DNA of 64,000 nt from Pseudosulfitobacter koreensis (GCF_024733015.1 NZ_JANKJG010000002.1:124001-188000), one strand, 5' to 3'. Shown: positions 53,682-63,154, numbered from the stretch's first letter. Made by a program: numbers and translations. Notes: generated from the letters alone by a model not told the origin.

Positions 53682-54719
53682 TTAGGCGTAGCCCAGATCC
53701 GACATCAGCGTGCGATAGATATCAGCCGCCTTGGCTGCTCTTTCGCCCTTCTGGCCTTCTTCCTCAAGAATACGCGCCGACGCTTCGGCCAGCATGTCCA
53801 GCACGTCCTGCGGCAGCTGCATCACTTCGACGCCATTGTTGGCCACGCCTTCGGACAGCGCGATGGCTTCCTTGTGCTGGTACTCGGCCGAGCGCAGGAA
53901 GAAACGGTTCTGCACCAGATCGACCAGCGCCGTGCGCAGCTCGTCCGGCAGTTCCGCCAGCGCATCCTCGTTCATGATGAACGCATCGGTGGTCTGCGCC
54001 AGCACTGGCTTGTAGTGATATTTGCAGACTTCCCACAACGACATCGACTGCGCGCCGATGGCCGCACCCCAATGCGCGCCGTCCACAACGCCCGAGGACA
54101 GGGATTGATAGAGCTCCGATCCGGGCACGAACTGCGGTGCTGCACCGGCAGCGGCCAGGTAATCCAGCATCTTGCCCGACGAGCGGATCTTCAGACCCTG
54201 GAAATCGGCGGCGGATTCGATCTTTTTCGACACGACCATCTCGGTCGGCAGAACCTTTTCCGACATCAGACGCACGCCGTCCGACGCCAGATCCTCGTTC
54301 ACCAGATCCTCGATCCCGAGGTTCTTGATCGCATGTTCCATTTCCCATGCTTGGCGCAGCGTGCCGGGAATGCCATAGGCAAAGGACGCCGCCTGGGCAT
54401 TGTCCAGAATGTACGACGGGCTGATCGTGCCCATCGGCACCACGCCCTTGCGCACGATGTTATAGATGTCGGGGCCCTTGGCAAACTCGCCCGCACCCAG
54501 CAGTTCCAGCTTGAACGCGCCTTCGGTGCGCTCTTCCAGCGCCGTGGCGATCACGCCCAGGCTGTCGGTAAACGAGCTCGACGCCTTGGGCCAGTGTGCC
54601 TGGACGCGCCAGGTGACTTCGCCTTGCGCGATCCCCTTGCCCACCAGCGCGGGTGTGGCAACAGCAGCGACAGCGGCTCCGCGCAACATGGCGCGGCGAT
54701 TCATACCTTGTGATTTCAT
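53682..54719 (-). CDS. dctP: TRAP transporter substrate-binding protein (DctP)
   Basis: A 345-residue periplasmic solute-binding protein. The N terminus has a twin-arginine-like signal (MNRRAMLRGAAVAAVATPAL), so export may use the Tat route. The mature part has VTWRVQAHWPKASSSFTDSL, LPTEMVVSKKIESAADFQGL with KIRSSGKMLDYLAAAGA (the usual Arg ligand region), and VVDGAHWGAAIGAQSMSLWE. The last of these suggests an organic acid ligand; the exact substrate is unknown. GGGAGGA precedes two candidate starts, at 54725 and 54719; I use the second for better spacing. It is first of the dctPQM operon. Confidence 0.93.
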   Translation of the reverse strand: MKSQGMNRRAMLRGAAVAAVATPALVGKGIAQGEVTWRVQAHWPKASSSFTDSLGVIATALEERTEGAFKLELLGAGEFAKGPDIYNIVRKGVVPMGTISPSYILDNAQAASFAYGIPGTLRQAWEMEHAIKNLGIEDLVNEDLASDGVRLMSEKVLPTEMVVSKKIESAADFQGLKIRSSGKMLDYLAAAGAAPQFVPGSELYQSLSSGVVDGAHWGAAIGAQSMSLWEVCKYHYKPVLAQTTDAFIMNEDALAELPDELRTALVDLVQNRFFLRSAEYQHKEAIALSEGVANNGVEVMQLPQDVLDMLAEASARILEEEGQKGERAAKAADIYRTLMSDLGYA

Positions 54720-54926
54720 CGTCATCTTCCTCCCAAAAGAATGGCTTCGGCGTTCCTTGCAGACCTTGCAGATCAACCGATATCGCGCACCTTTTCCGGG
54801 CGCGTTCCTGAAGCCCAAGTGTGGCTTGGAAAGCCCCGCCGCTCAACCGTTCTTTTTGATCGCGACCTAACGTCGAAAGGACGAAATCAACTTGAAGTAT
54901 ACGATATCCCCCTTGCTGCAGACCCA

Positions 54927-55793
54927 TCACCGTTTGACATAGCTTGCCACGACGTGATCCGACGCCCTGAGCAGATCATCCCCGAACGCGGCGACCCGTT
55001 GCAAATCGGCGGGGTCCAGATCAGCGCCCGAAACCGCAGTGCGCAGGATCGGCGACAGCCGCTCCCAGATGCCGCGCAGCCGTGCCAGACGGCTTTCAGC
55101 CCGAGAATTGGGCGGCGGCAGCACGCCCTGCGCATCACTTCCCGTCTCCAACAGGGCCAATGTGCTCTCGAAAAGATCAATCGTCTCGACCAGACGCGCC
55201 TGCTGACGCGCGGTGTCCACTTTCAGAAAGACATAGCAGAACTCCTTGAGCACCTTTTGCGACAACACGCTTTGCCGCCCCGCAATGTCGATGGTGTGAC
55301 CCAGCGCCTCGCCCTGCGCGCCCGGCGGAACCCGCCCCGCGATGCCCGCCAGGGTCAGGTTCAGCTGCTCCAGCAATGGCAGATCCAGATCAACGACCTG
55401 CGCCACGACAACGGATTGCAGGTCCGAATGGCTGACCTGCAAGACTGCCGGGCCGAAGGTGGCGATGGTCTGGTCCGCCCCGTCCAGAAGCCGCAGAACA
55501 TCGGGATCGCGCGCAGGTTCAAGGCCGCCCCCGGCGTCTCCAACCCGCAAGGCCAGCTGTCTTGTGATCAGCATGTCATGGGCTTCGACCGCGACACCGG
55601 CATTGGCGCGCGCATCAATGTCGCCCATGACAAAACACGCAGCCATCGCCATGCGCTGCGCCAGCATCCGCTGCTGCCCCGCGACATCAATGCGCCTGGC
55701 CAGCGCCCGACCGTCAACCGCGCCCGCGCCCGTTGCCGCAAACACCGTAACCCAGCCACACAAAAACAGCATCAAGGCGCGCACTACATTCAT
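54927..55793 (-). CDS. Periplasmic protein with two PilJ-type N-terminal sensor repeats
   Basis: A 288-residue exported protein with a signal peptide (residues 1-25, ending AGA). It holds two copies of the helical motif of the type IV pili methyl-accepting N-terminal domain: RRIDVAGQQRMLAQRMAMAA near residue 33 and HTIDIAGRQSVLSQKVLKEF near residue 166. In NarX and PilJ this helix binds nitrate/nitrite or other ligands. No membrane helix, kinase or methyl-accepting domain follows, so the protein is a free periplasmic binder. It lies upstream of dctP on the same strand, about 200 bp away. The function is unknown. Confidence 0.75.
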   Translation of the reverse strand: MNVVRALMLFLCGWVTVFAATGAGAVDGRALARRIDVAGQQRMLAQRMAMAACFVMGDIDARANAGVAVEAHDMLITRQLALRVGDAGGGLEPARDPDVLRLLDGADQTIATFGPAVLQVSHSDLQSVVVAQVVDLDLPLLEQLNLTLAGIAGRVPPGAQGEALGHTIDIAGRQSVLSQKVLKEFCYVFLKVDTARQQARLVETIDLFESTLALLETGSDAQGVLPPPNSRAESRLARLRGIWERLSPILRTAVSGADLDPADLQRVAAFGDDLLRASDHVVASYVKR

Positions 55794-55871
55794 TCCAGGC
55801 CTTCGGCGATCAATCCCGAGAGGGTCTTAGCGCGAAAGATGTGAAAGCGAGGTTAATCTCGGGTGGGAAAA

Positions 55872-55955
55872 TGGTGCGGGTGAAGGGACTCGAACCCCCA
55901 CGCCAAAGGCGCCAGAACCTAAATCTGGTGCGTCTACCAATTCCGCCACACCCGC
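55872..55955 (-). tRNA. tRNA-Leu (anticodon UAG)
   Basis: The minus strand folds as a class II tRNA: acceptor GCGGGTG / CACCCGC with discriminator A and an encoded CCA; D arm TGGCGGAATTGGTAGACGC; anticodon stem CCAGA / TCTGG around loop TTTAGGT (anticodon at 55919-55921); long variable arm CGCCTTTGGCG; and T loop TTCGAGT. It reads CUN leucine codons. Confidence 0.95.
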
Positions 55956-56135
55956 ACGCGCGCCCTGCTTCGCAAGACGCTGGCGCGTCAGATACCAAAG
56001 CCCTGCGGATTAGGCGAGACCAAAATCACCACAAAAGTCGCGTAAAATTGTCAGGGCATTATTTTGGCGACATTAACGGTTTGTTGGGGTACATTGTGTC
56101 AACCTTGAGGCAGGTTGTGTAAAAGAGAGACGCCC

Positions 56136-56639
56136 ATGAAACCGAAAACGGTCGGGCGCGTCGAAAGCGGGAATATACCGCAGTTGCGCGCAGAAATAAT
56201 TCATGTCGGCCTTGTTGCCGGCACCATCCTTCTGACATCCGATGGTGAAATTCCGGTGGAATATCTGTCCGCCGGTGACCGGATCATCACCCGTAACGCG
56301 GGTCTGGTCACGCTGAAGGCCGTCGCCACCACGCAGATCAGATCCGCCGCCGTGGCCATCGCCGCGGGCTCTCTGGGCCAACGACGCCCCGAGACGAACG
56401 TGATCCTGCCCGCCGCCCACCAGGTGCTGATCCGCGATTGGCGCGCCCGCGCACTGGCCGGTGCCGCGCAGGCGGTATTGCCTGCCGGATGCCTGATCGA
56501 CGGCGAATTCATCACCGATCTGGGCGTGCGCACCATGACGCTGATCCAGCTGGGCTTTGACGCACCGCATGTGATCTACGCAGACGGATTGGAACTGTCG
56601 GTGCCCGCCATGGTGACCGTGCGCGAACTGGCCGCCTAA
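56136..56639 (+). CDS. Hint-domain protein lacking the usual nucleophile
   Basis: A 167-residue protein with a Hint (hedgehog/intein) fold, a type frequent in Rhodobacteraceae. Block A is GLVAGTILLTSDGEIPVEYL with SAGDRIITRN, and the block B histidine is in LPAAHQVLIRDWRARALA. In self-processing Hint domains the first residue of block A is Cys or Ser; here that position is Gly or Val, so cleavage is unlikely. There is no signal peptide or other domain. An upstream in-frame TTG (56115) is an alternative start. Its stop codon overlaps that of the NAD(P)HX dehydratase gene. Confidence 0.8.
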   Translation: MKPKTVGRVESGNIPQLRAEIIHVGLVAGTILLTSDGEIPVEYLSAGDRIITRNAGLVTLKAVATTQIRSAAVAIAAGSLGQRRPETNVILPAAHQVLIRDWRARALAGAAQAVLPAGCLIDGEFITDLGVRTMTLIQLGFDAPHVIYADGLELSVPAMVTVRELAA

Positions 56640-57490
56640 GGCCCAAGCTCTCGCAGCACCGCCGGAAGGGTTTCCGGCAAATCCTCGGCAATCAGGCCGG
56701 GGCCAAAGTGCAGCGCACAAGATACATGCAACCACGTCGCGGCCTTTGCCGCCTCGATGGGATCAAACCCGCGCGCCAAAAGCCCGGTGATGATCCCCGC
56801 CAGCACATCCCCCGCCCCAGCCGTGGCCATCCATGGAACTGCACGCTCTCCCGTCGCCGCGTGCAGCGCAGAGCGCCCGTCCGGATGGGCGATCAGGGTC
56901 TCGGGCCCCTTGAACAGAACCACAGCCCCCGACCGCGCCGCCGCCGCACGGGTCGCCTCGGCCTTGGCCTCCACGGCTGGGTCAGCGCCCAGATCATCCG
57001 CAATCCCCGGAAACAGCCGGGCAAATTCGCCGCCGTGCGGGGTCAGGACACAGCCCGCGTGCAGGGCGTCCATCAGGGAATTGTCCCGCGCAATCAACGT
57101 CAAGGCATCGCCGTCCAGCACGCAAGCGCGCCCACTTTGCACGACCACCCGCACCTTTTGGGCCGCATCGTCATCCAGCCCCAGCCCCGGCCCCGCGCAA
57201 AGCGCGTTCAGACGGTCATCCTCCAGCAGCGCGCGCAAGCCCGCACCATCGCCTGCGCGCCGCAACATGATCGCCGTGACCTGCGTCGCAACCTCAAGCT
57301 GTGCCGCGGGCGGCACCCCCAGCGTCACCAGCCCGGCCCCCACCCGCAACGCGCCGCGTGCCGCCATGCGCGCGGCACCTGTGCGCCCCGGCCCGCCACT
57401 CAGCACCAGCGCGTGGCCTGCGTCGAACTTGTGCCCCAGGGCTTTGCCAAGGTCGGGCAAGCTGTCGCGGGTGATGGTCTGGATTGTCAT
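56636..57490 (-). CDS. nnrD: ADP-dependent (S)-NAD(P)H-hydrate dehydratase, single domain
   Basis: This enzyme repairs hydrated NAD(P)H. The 284 residues form only the ribokinase-like dehydratase domain: HALVLSGGPGRTGAARMAAR, LCAGPGLGLDDDA, VLTPHGGEFARLFPG, LFKGPETLIAHPDG and TAGAGDVLAGIITGLLARG. In many bacteria it is fused behind an NnrE epimerase domain of about 220 residues, which is missing here. Nothing resembling it is found upstream. It is convergent with the Hint gene, overlapping by four bases. Confidence 0.9.
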   Translation of the reverse strand: MTIQTITRDSLPDLGKALGHKFDAGHALVLSGGPGRTGAARMAARGALRVGAGLVTLGVPPAAQLEVATQVTAIMLRRAGDGAGLRALLEDDRLNALCAGPGLGLDDDAAQKVRVVVQSGRACVLDGDALTLIARDNSLMDALHAGCVLTPHGGEFARLFPGIADDLGADPAVEAKAEATRAAAARSGAVVLFKGPETLIAHPDGRSALHAATGERAVPWMATAGAGDVLAGIITGLLARGFDPIEAAKAATWLHVSCALHFGPGLIAEDLPETLPAVLRELGP

Positions 57491-57557
57491 GGTCGGAGCC
57501 TCCGGCGGGGATATTTTTGGCCAAAAGAAATCAGGCGCGCGTTCGCCAAATACGTAA

Positions 57558-58085
<528 letters not shown>

Positions 58086-58118
58086 ACGTACAACACTGCA
58101 CAAGAAGGACAGACACTC

Positions 58119-59522
58119 ATGGGAAACAAAGTTCTCGACATGATGAAGGATGAGGGCGCCGAATACGTCGACATCCGCTTTACCGACCCGCGTGGCAAAT
58201 TGCAGCACGTGACCCTGATCGCCGATCAGGTTGACGAGGACTTCCTCGAAGAAGGCTTCATGTTCGACGGCTCGTCGATCGAAGGCTGGAAGTCGATCGA
58301 AGCATCGGACATGAAACTGATGATCGACCTCGACAGCGCCTACGTCGATCCCTTCTACGCCGAGAAAACCATCTGCGTGCACTGCTCGGTGGTCGAGCCC
58401 GACACCGGCGAAGCCTACGAGCGCGACCCGCGCGGCACCGCCCAGAAGGCCGAGGCCTACCTGAAATCGACCGGCATCGGCGACGTGGCCTACATGGGCC
58501 CCGAGGCGGAATTCTTCCTCTTCGACGACGTCCGCTACCAGGTCTCGATGAACAAGGTCTCCTACCAGGTCGACGCATCCGACGCAGCCTGGAACACCGA
58601 CACCGAATATGAGATGGGCAACATGGGCCACCGTCCCGGCGTCAAGGGCGGCTATTTCCCCGTGAACCCCACGGACGAGGCGCAGGACCTGCGGTCGGAA
58701 ATGCTGTCGACGATGAAACGTCTGGGCATGAAGGTCGACAAGCACCACCACGAGGTCGCGTCGTGCCAGCACGAGCTGGGCCTGATCTTCGACACGCTGA
58801 CCAAACAGGCCGACGAGCTGCAGAAATACAAATACGTGATCCACAACGTGGCCCACGCCTACGGCAAGACCGCCACCTTCATGCCCAAGCCCATCGCGGG
58901 TGACAACGGCACCGGCATGCACGTGAACATGTCGATCTGGAAAGACGGCAAGCCCCTGTTCGCAGGCGACAAATACGCCGACCTCAGCCAGGAAGCGCTG
59001 TATTTCATCGGCGGTATCCTGTCCCACGCCAAGGCGCTCAACGCCTTCACCAACCCCGGCACCAACAGCTACAAGCGTCTGATCCCCGGCTTCGAAGCCC
59101 CCGTTCTGCGCGCCTATTCGGCCCGCAACCGGTCGGGTTGCGTGCGTATCCCGTGGACAGAAAGCCCCAAGGCCAAGCGCGTCGAAGCCCGCTTCCCCGA
59201 TCCCTCGGCGAACCCCTACCTGTGCTTCTCCGCCCTGCTGATGGCCGGCCTCGACGGCATCCAGAACAAGATCGACCCAGGCGAAGCCATGGACAAGAAC
59301 CTCTATGACCTGCCCGCCGAAGAGCTCGAAGGCATCCCCACAGTGTGCGGATCGCTGCGCGAAGCACTGGACGAGCTGCAAAAGGACATGGACTTCCTGC
59401 TGGCAGGCGACGTGTTCACCCGCGACCAGATCGCAGGCTATGTCGCGCTGAAGATGGAAGAAGTGCACCGTTACGAACACACGCCCCACCCGGTCGAGTT
59501 CGCAATGTACTATTCCTGCTGA
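58119..59522 (+). CDS. glnA: Glutamine synthetase type I
   Basis: A 467-residue enzyme joining ammonia to glutamate. It shows [19 protein letters not shown], the metal and substrate sites in [11 protein letters not shown] and [13 protein letters not shown], the ATP site [16 protein letters not shown], and [10 protein letters not shown]. The adenylylation Tyr is in [10 protein letters not shown]. The length is that of GSI-beta enzymes, which are controlled by GlnE adenylylation and P-II. It is in one operon with glnB and has a strong terminator. Confidence 0.98.
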   Translation: MGNKVLDMMKDEGAEYVDIRFTDPRGKLQHVTLIADQVDEDFLEEGFMFDGSSIEGWKSIEASDMKLMIDLDSAYVDPFYAEKTICVHCSVVEPDTGEAYERDPRGTAQKAEAYLKSTGIGDVAYMGPEAEFFLFDDVRYQVSMNKVSYQVDASDAAWNTDTEYEMGNMGHRPGVKGGYFPVNPTDEAQDLRSEMLSTMKRLGMKVDKHHHEVASCQHELGLIFDTLTKQADELQKYKYVIHNVAHAYGKTATFMPKPIAGDNGTGMHVNMSIWKDGKPLFAGDKYADLSQEALYFIGGILSHAKALNAFTNPGTNSYKRLIPGFEAPVLRAYSARNRSGCVRIPWTESPKAKRVEARFPDPSANPYLCFSALLMAGLDGIQNKIDPGEAMDKNLYDLPAEELEGIPTVCGSLREALDELQKDMDFLLAGDVFTRDQIAGYVALKMEEVHRYEHTPHPVEFAMYYSC

Positions 59523-59561
59523 TCCGGGCTGCGGGCTTCGGCCCGCACCCGACAAGACCGC

Positions 59562-59592
59562 AAAAGGCACCCTTTCGAGGGTGCCTTTTTTC
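59562..59592 (+). terminator. Rho-independent terminator of glnBA
   Basis: The stem AAAAGGCACCCT / AGGGTGCCTTTT with the loop TTCG runs into a T tract. A second small hairpin, GCGGGC-TTCG-GCCCGC, lies just before it (59531-59546). Confidence 0.93.
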
Positions 59593-59697
59593 GTTTCCAC
59601 TCCCGTCGATTCGCAAAATCACACCGTCTCTGCCCTAATCTTGCCGTTTCTCCATGCCATCACAGGTAGAAGCGACAACAGCCCCGCCGGAGTTCAC

Positions 59698-60876
59698 ATG
59701 GTCGAGACCCTGCCCCTGCATGCCGATGTGCCAGCATGTGCCCACGCGCTCAGCGCGCGCGGCCTGCGTCCCGACCTTGCCGAACTTTGCACCCGCGTGA
59801 ACGCCGCAATCCGCGACACCGGCATGACCCTGACAAAGACCGGCAACCAGCGGCGCGGGCATATCCTGTTCAGCCATCCGCAGTTGCATCTGTCGATCAC
59901 CAGCCAACGGCGCAGACTGCCGCGCGGCATCATCGCCGGGGCGATGGCCAGCCCGATCACCAAGGCGCGCACCCCCGATTACGACAGGCTCTATGACGAC
60001 CACCGCTATACGACCACGTTGACCGTGGGCCACGGGGCCACGCCGGACACACCCCCTACGGCCCCGCTGCCGCTGGTCCTGCGTCTGCGCGTCCTCAAGG
60101 CCGCACTGGATGCGCTGATCGATCTTGCCCCGGTCACGCTGCTGCACTGGCGACAATCGGACATGGTCTTTGCCCCGTCCGAGCTTGCGCTGTGGCGCGG
60201 CAACGACCTGCCGTTCGCGCTGGTGATGCACCCGCTGCCCCTGCCCGCGCGCCCCGAACCCGACGGCACGGCGCGTCTGGGCATGATCGCGGTCCATTCC
60301 GAACATCTGCTGGGCAAGACCCTGCAACTGGACCCGATGCCACGCGATCAGGCTGCGGGGTTTCGTCAGCTGGCGTCGATGCTGAAGGAACACCACCAGG
60401 GCCGTATCCAGCTGGACCATGGCGACAGCCTCGAGCTGACCGATGGCACTGTCCTCCATGTGCGGCACGAAAAGCCTGCCTCTGCCGACAAACCCGGTCG
60501 CATCTGCGTGGGGCCGAACCCGCCGCACAAGCGCGTTCCACCGACGACAGACGCTGCGGGGTTCAATGACCGGATATCGCGGCTGAAGGGCAATGCGAAC
60601 CACACACCCAAGCTCGCCACCGAGATCGGGGACAAGGTCAACGCCGACGCCGGCCCTCGCAGGCGCAGCGCTTCGGGTCACCGCAACTCGGGCCTCAACA
60701 CGCCGCTGGTGGCAATGGCCGTTGGCCTGCCCCTCGTGCTGCTGGTCACCTATCTGACCTCAAGCATCACCACGACGATGAACAGCATGGAAGGCTACCT
60801 GCCCCGCGTCGAGATGGTGCAACAAACCAGCATCCCCGCCGCCACGACCCCCACGCAAGGAACCGCGCAGGACTGA
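59698..60876 (+). CDS. Membrane-anchored protein of unknown function
   Basis: A 392-residue protein I do not recognise. Most of it (residues 1-310) is soluble, with LSITSQRRRLPRGIIAGAMA, a helix VLRLRVLKAALDALIDLAPV followed by LLHWRQSDMVFAPSE, and LGMIAVHSEHLLGKTLQL. A basic, Asn/Arg-rich linker (about 315-338) leads to one membrane helix (about 340-362) and a 30-residue C-terminal tail. With no signal peptide, the large domain should face the cytoplasm. The start at 59698 follows CCGGAG. It stands alone between glnA and an MltB-like gene. Confidence 0.65.
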   Translation: MVETLPLHADVPACAHALSARGLRPDLAELCTRVNAAIRDTGMTLTKTGNQRRGHILFSHPQLHLSITSQRRRLPRGIIAGAMASPITKARTPDYDRLYDDHRYTTTLTVGHGATPDTPPTAPLPLVLRLRVLKAALDALIDLAPVTLLHWRQSDMVFAPSELALWRGNDLPFALVMHPLPLPARPEPDGTARLGMIAVHSEHLLGKTLQLDPMPRDQAAGFRQLASMLKEHHQGRIQLDHGDSLELTDGTVLHVRHEKPASADKPGRICVGPNPPHKRVPPTTDAAGFNDRISRLKGNANHTPKLATEIGDKVNADAGPRRRSASGHRNSGLNTPLVAMAVGLPLVLLVTYLTSSITTTMNSMEGYLPRVEMVQQTSIPAATTPTQGTAQD

Positions 60877-60958
60877 ACGCTGCCCAAGGCTCGCACTTTA
60901 CCAGCCCCTCGATTGACGCAATACTGGGATGTCTTTTGTCGTTTTCGGGAAGCCACAC

Positions 60959-61780
60959 ATGTCAGTTCGCCGCATCGCCCAATCCCTCGTCCGCCCATTC
61001 ATCCTGTCCCTGACCGCCTTCGCCGTGGTCCCTGCGGCCCACGCGGCCAGTTGCGGCAATACCGGCGCGGGGTTCGATGCCTGGAAACGCGAATTTGCCG
61101 CCGAGGCGCAGCGCGCAGGCGTCAGACAGCCCGGTCTGAACGCGTTGGCGCAGGCCCGCTATGCCACATCGACCATCTCGGCGGACCGCAACCAAAAGTC
61201 GTTCCGGTATTCCCTGCCGAAGTTCATGCAGATCCGCGGTGCCGACACGATCGTGGCCCAGGGGCGCAAGCGCAAGGCGGCCAGCCCCGCATTCTACCAG
61301 GCGCTCGAGCGGCAATACGGCGTGCCCGCTGGCGTGCTGATCGCCATTCACGGCATGGAAACCGCCTTCGGCAGCTTCATGGGCAACACCTCGGTCGTGT
61401 CGGCGATCACCACGCTGACCTATGATTGCCGCCGCTCCGCGTTTTTCCAGCCTCACGCCATCGGCGCGCTGATGCTGGTGGATCAGGGTGCCATCACCGG
61501 TGCCACCCAAGGGGCCAAGCACGGCGAGCTTGGGCACACCCAGTTCCTGCCCGGCAACGCGCTGCGCTACGGCATCGACGCCAACGGCGACGGGCGTGTG
61601 GATTTCTACAACCAGACCGACGCGCTGGCCTCGACCGCGAATTACCTGCGCTCGAAGGGCTGGCAGCCCGGTCAGGGCTATCAGGAAGGCCAGCCCAACT
61701 TTGCGGTGATCAAGGAATGGAACGCCGCGACCGTCTATCAGCAGGCCATCGCGATCATGGGCGCGCGCATCGACGGGTGA
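60959..61780 (+). CDS. MltB-like lytic murein transglycosylase
   Basis: A 273-residue periplasmic enzyme with a signal peptide (residues 1-29, ending AHA). The SLT_2 (MltB) domain has FDAWKREFAAEAQRAGV, VLIAIHGMETAFGSFMGNTS with the catalytic Glu, TGATQGAKHGELGHTQFLPG, and ANGDGRVDFYNQTDALASTA. The C-terminal peptidoglycan-binding domain found in longer relatives is absent. The start at 60959 fits the signal peptide; an ATG 30 bases earlier is possible. Confidence 0.92.
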   Translation: MSVRRIAQSLVRPFILSLTAFAVVPAAHAASCGNTGAGFDAWKREFAAEAQRAGVRQPGLNALAQARYATSTISADRNQKSFRYSLPKFMQIRGADTIVAQGRKRKAASPAFYQALERQYGVPAGVLIAIHGMETAFGSFMGNTSVVSAITTLTYDCRRSAFFQPHAIGALMLVDQGAITGATQGAKHGELGHTQFLPGNALRYGIDANGDGRVDFYNQTDALASTANYLRSKGWQPGQGYQEGQPNFAVIKEWNAATVYQQAIAIMGARIDG

Positions 61781-62019
61781 TATTGACGGTGATATCGACG
61801 GGTGATGCAGCGATGCCGCACCCCAGCGGCACCTCTGCCTGCGTCTCTTGAACCGAACCGAAACCTGCGCCATATGCACGCCCAAGGGTCCAGAGCCCCT
61901 GCCGCCTGCATAGGGTGAAGCTCTGGCGCGACAGTCCCGTCTGATCCCCTCTTGATCGCACCGGACCCCGGCAATGCAGGCACCCGGCACCCCCTTGCGA
62001 TCCTGACAGGATTGAAGAC

Positions 62020-62451
62020 ATGGAACACGCCCTACCCTCACGCGACACCCTCAAGGCACAGGCCAAACGCCTGCGCGCCGACCTTGCGGCCCGTGGCACG
62101 CCGATCACCCACGCCCAGGCCCTCGAAACCCTTGCCCATCAATGGGGCATGCGCGACTGGAACACGCTCTCTGCCCGATTGGGCAATGACGCGCCCACAG
62201 GCTTCGCCCCCGGCATGGCCGTCACCGGCCGCTATCTCGGTCACCGCTTCACCGCCGAGGTCACCGCCGCGCGCAAGATGGCACAGGGTCACTGGCAGCT
62301 GACCTTGCGTTTCGACCGCGCCATCGACGTGGTAACGTCGAAGCATTTCAGCAACTTCCGCCGACAGGTGAACTGCACCGTGGATGCGTGCGGCAACAGC
62401 CCGCACAAATTCGCAGGCGGTCAGCCCCAGATGGTGATTGACCCAAGCTGA
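62020..62451 (+). CDS. Small protein of the glyoxalase-superfamily-associated type (Glyoxalase_8-like)
   Basis: A 143-residue protein. The N-terminal 55 residues have the pattern LKAQAKRLRADLAARG, ITHAQALETLAHQWG and DWNTLSARLG. I recognise this from proteins annotated as glyoxalase superfamily (PF20066-like) and from small helical modules of toxin-like proteins. The remaining 80 residues are beta-rich (VTGRYLGHRFTAEVTAARKM, WQLTLRFDRAIDVV). No metal-binding glyoxalase site is evident, so enzymatic activity is doubtful. Confidence 0.65.
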   Translation: MEHALPSRDTLKAQAKRLRADLAARGTPITHAQALETLAHQWGMRDWNTLSARLGNDAPTGFAPGMAVTGRYLGHRFTAEVTAARKMAQGHWQLTLRFDRAIDVVTSKHFSNFRRQVNCTVDACGNSPHKFAGGQPQMVIDPS

Positions 62452-62478
62452 TCCGCCCCACTGCCCCAGGCAAACGAA

Positions 62479-62511
62479 AAAGGGCGCGCACCCTCATGGT
62501 ACGCGCCCTTT
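62479..62511. terminator. Terminator between convergent genes (before bioY end)
   Basis: A 10-bp stem AAAGGGCGCG / CGCGCCCTTT with a 13-base loop lies between the stop codons of the glyoxalase-like gene and bioY. It has A-rich and T-rich ends. Confidence 0.8.
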
Positions 62512-62531
62512 GAAATCATATCGCCTGCAGA

Positions 62532-63131
62532 TCAGCCGCGTGCGCGATCCAGCAGCTTCCAGATGCCCGGCAGCAGCAATGCCGCCAGCGCCAGCTTGAC
62601 CGCGTCGCCCACCAGGAACGGCGTCACGCCCCATGCCAGGATCGGTTGATCCCAACCGTAAAGCTGACCCAGCCACGCAAGACCCGGCACATAGATCGCC
62701 ACGTTGCCGATCACCATCGCCAGCGCCATCCAGCCGATCGACCGGTCCCAGCCGCGCTGCGCCAGCAGGCCCAGGATCACGGTCGCCAGAACATAGCCCA
62801 CCAGATACCCGCCGGTGCCGCCCATCATATAGCTCAGCCCGTTGGCCTCCGCCGAAGAGCCCGCAAAGACGTCCATGCCCAATGCGCCGACCAGCATATA
62901 GCCCAGGATCGTCACCAGACCCAGACGCGCGCCATAGGCGGCCCCCACCGTCAGCACGGCGAACGTGCCCATCGTGATCGGAACCGGCCACATCGGCACC
63001 CGGATTTTTGCGGCAACTGCAAGCAACAGAATGCCTGCGGCCACCATGATCACCTGACGCACGCGCAGGGTCAGTTGATCTTCCGAGTTAAGAAGGTCGC
63101 CCAACACTCTGTTTTGCATTGTCTTATCCAC
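62532..63131 (-). CDS. bioY: Biotin transporter BioY
   Basis: A 199-residue S component of an energy-coupling factor biotin transporter, with six membrane helices. Family signatures are VPMWPVPITMGTFAVLTVGA, YGARLGLVTILGYMLVGALG and MMGGTGGYLVGYVLATVILG. The start is either GTG at 63131 (with GGAG about ten bases upstream) or ATG at 63119. No bioM/bioN genes lie next to it. A 23-bp inverted repeat covers the ribosome site. Confidence 0.94.
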   Translation of the reverse strand: MDKTMQNRVLGDLLNSEDQLTLRVRQVIMVAAGILLLAVAAKIRVPMWPVPITMGTFAVLTVGAAYGARLGLVTILGYMLVGALGMDVFAGSSAEANGLSYMMGGTGGYLVGYVLATVILGLLAQRGWDRSIGWMALAMVIGNVAIYVPGLAWLGQLYGWDQPILAWGVTPFLVGDAVKLALAALLLPGIWKLLDRARG

Positions 63132-63154
63132 TTAGCATCTCCGTTCGTTGCTAA
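63132..63154 (-). promoter_or_regulatory. Inverted repeat at the bioY start
   Basis: TTAGCA-N11-TGCTAA, six matching bases in each arm, lies directly upstream of the bioY start and covers its GGAG ribosome site. It does not match the TTAT(A/C)(G/T)ATAA BioR operator known from alphaproteobacteria. Confidence 0.45.

Noticed and set aside
55872-56135. tRNA-Leu as an integration site for a mobile element
   Set aside because: No repeat of the tRNA 3' end and no integrase is found nearby. The following genes are ordinary for the lineage.
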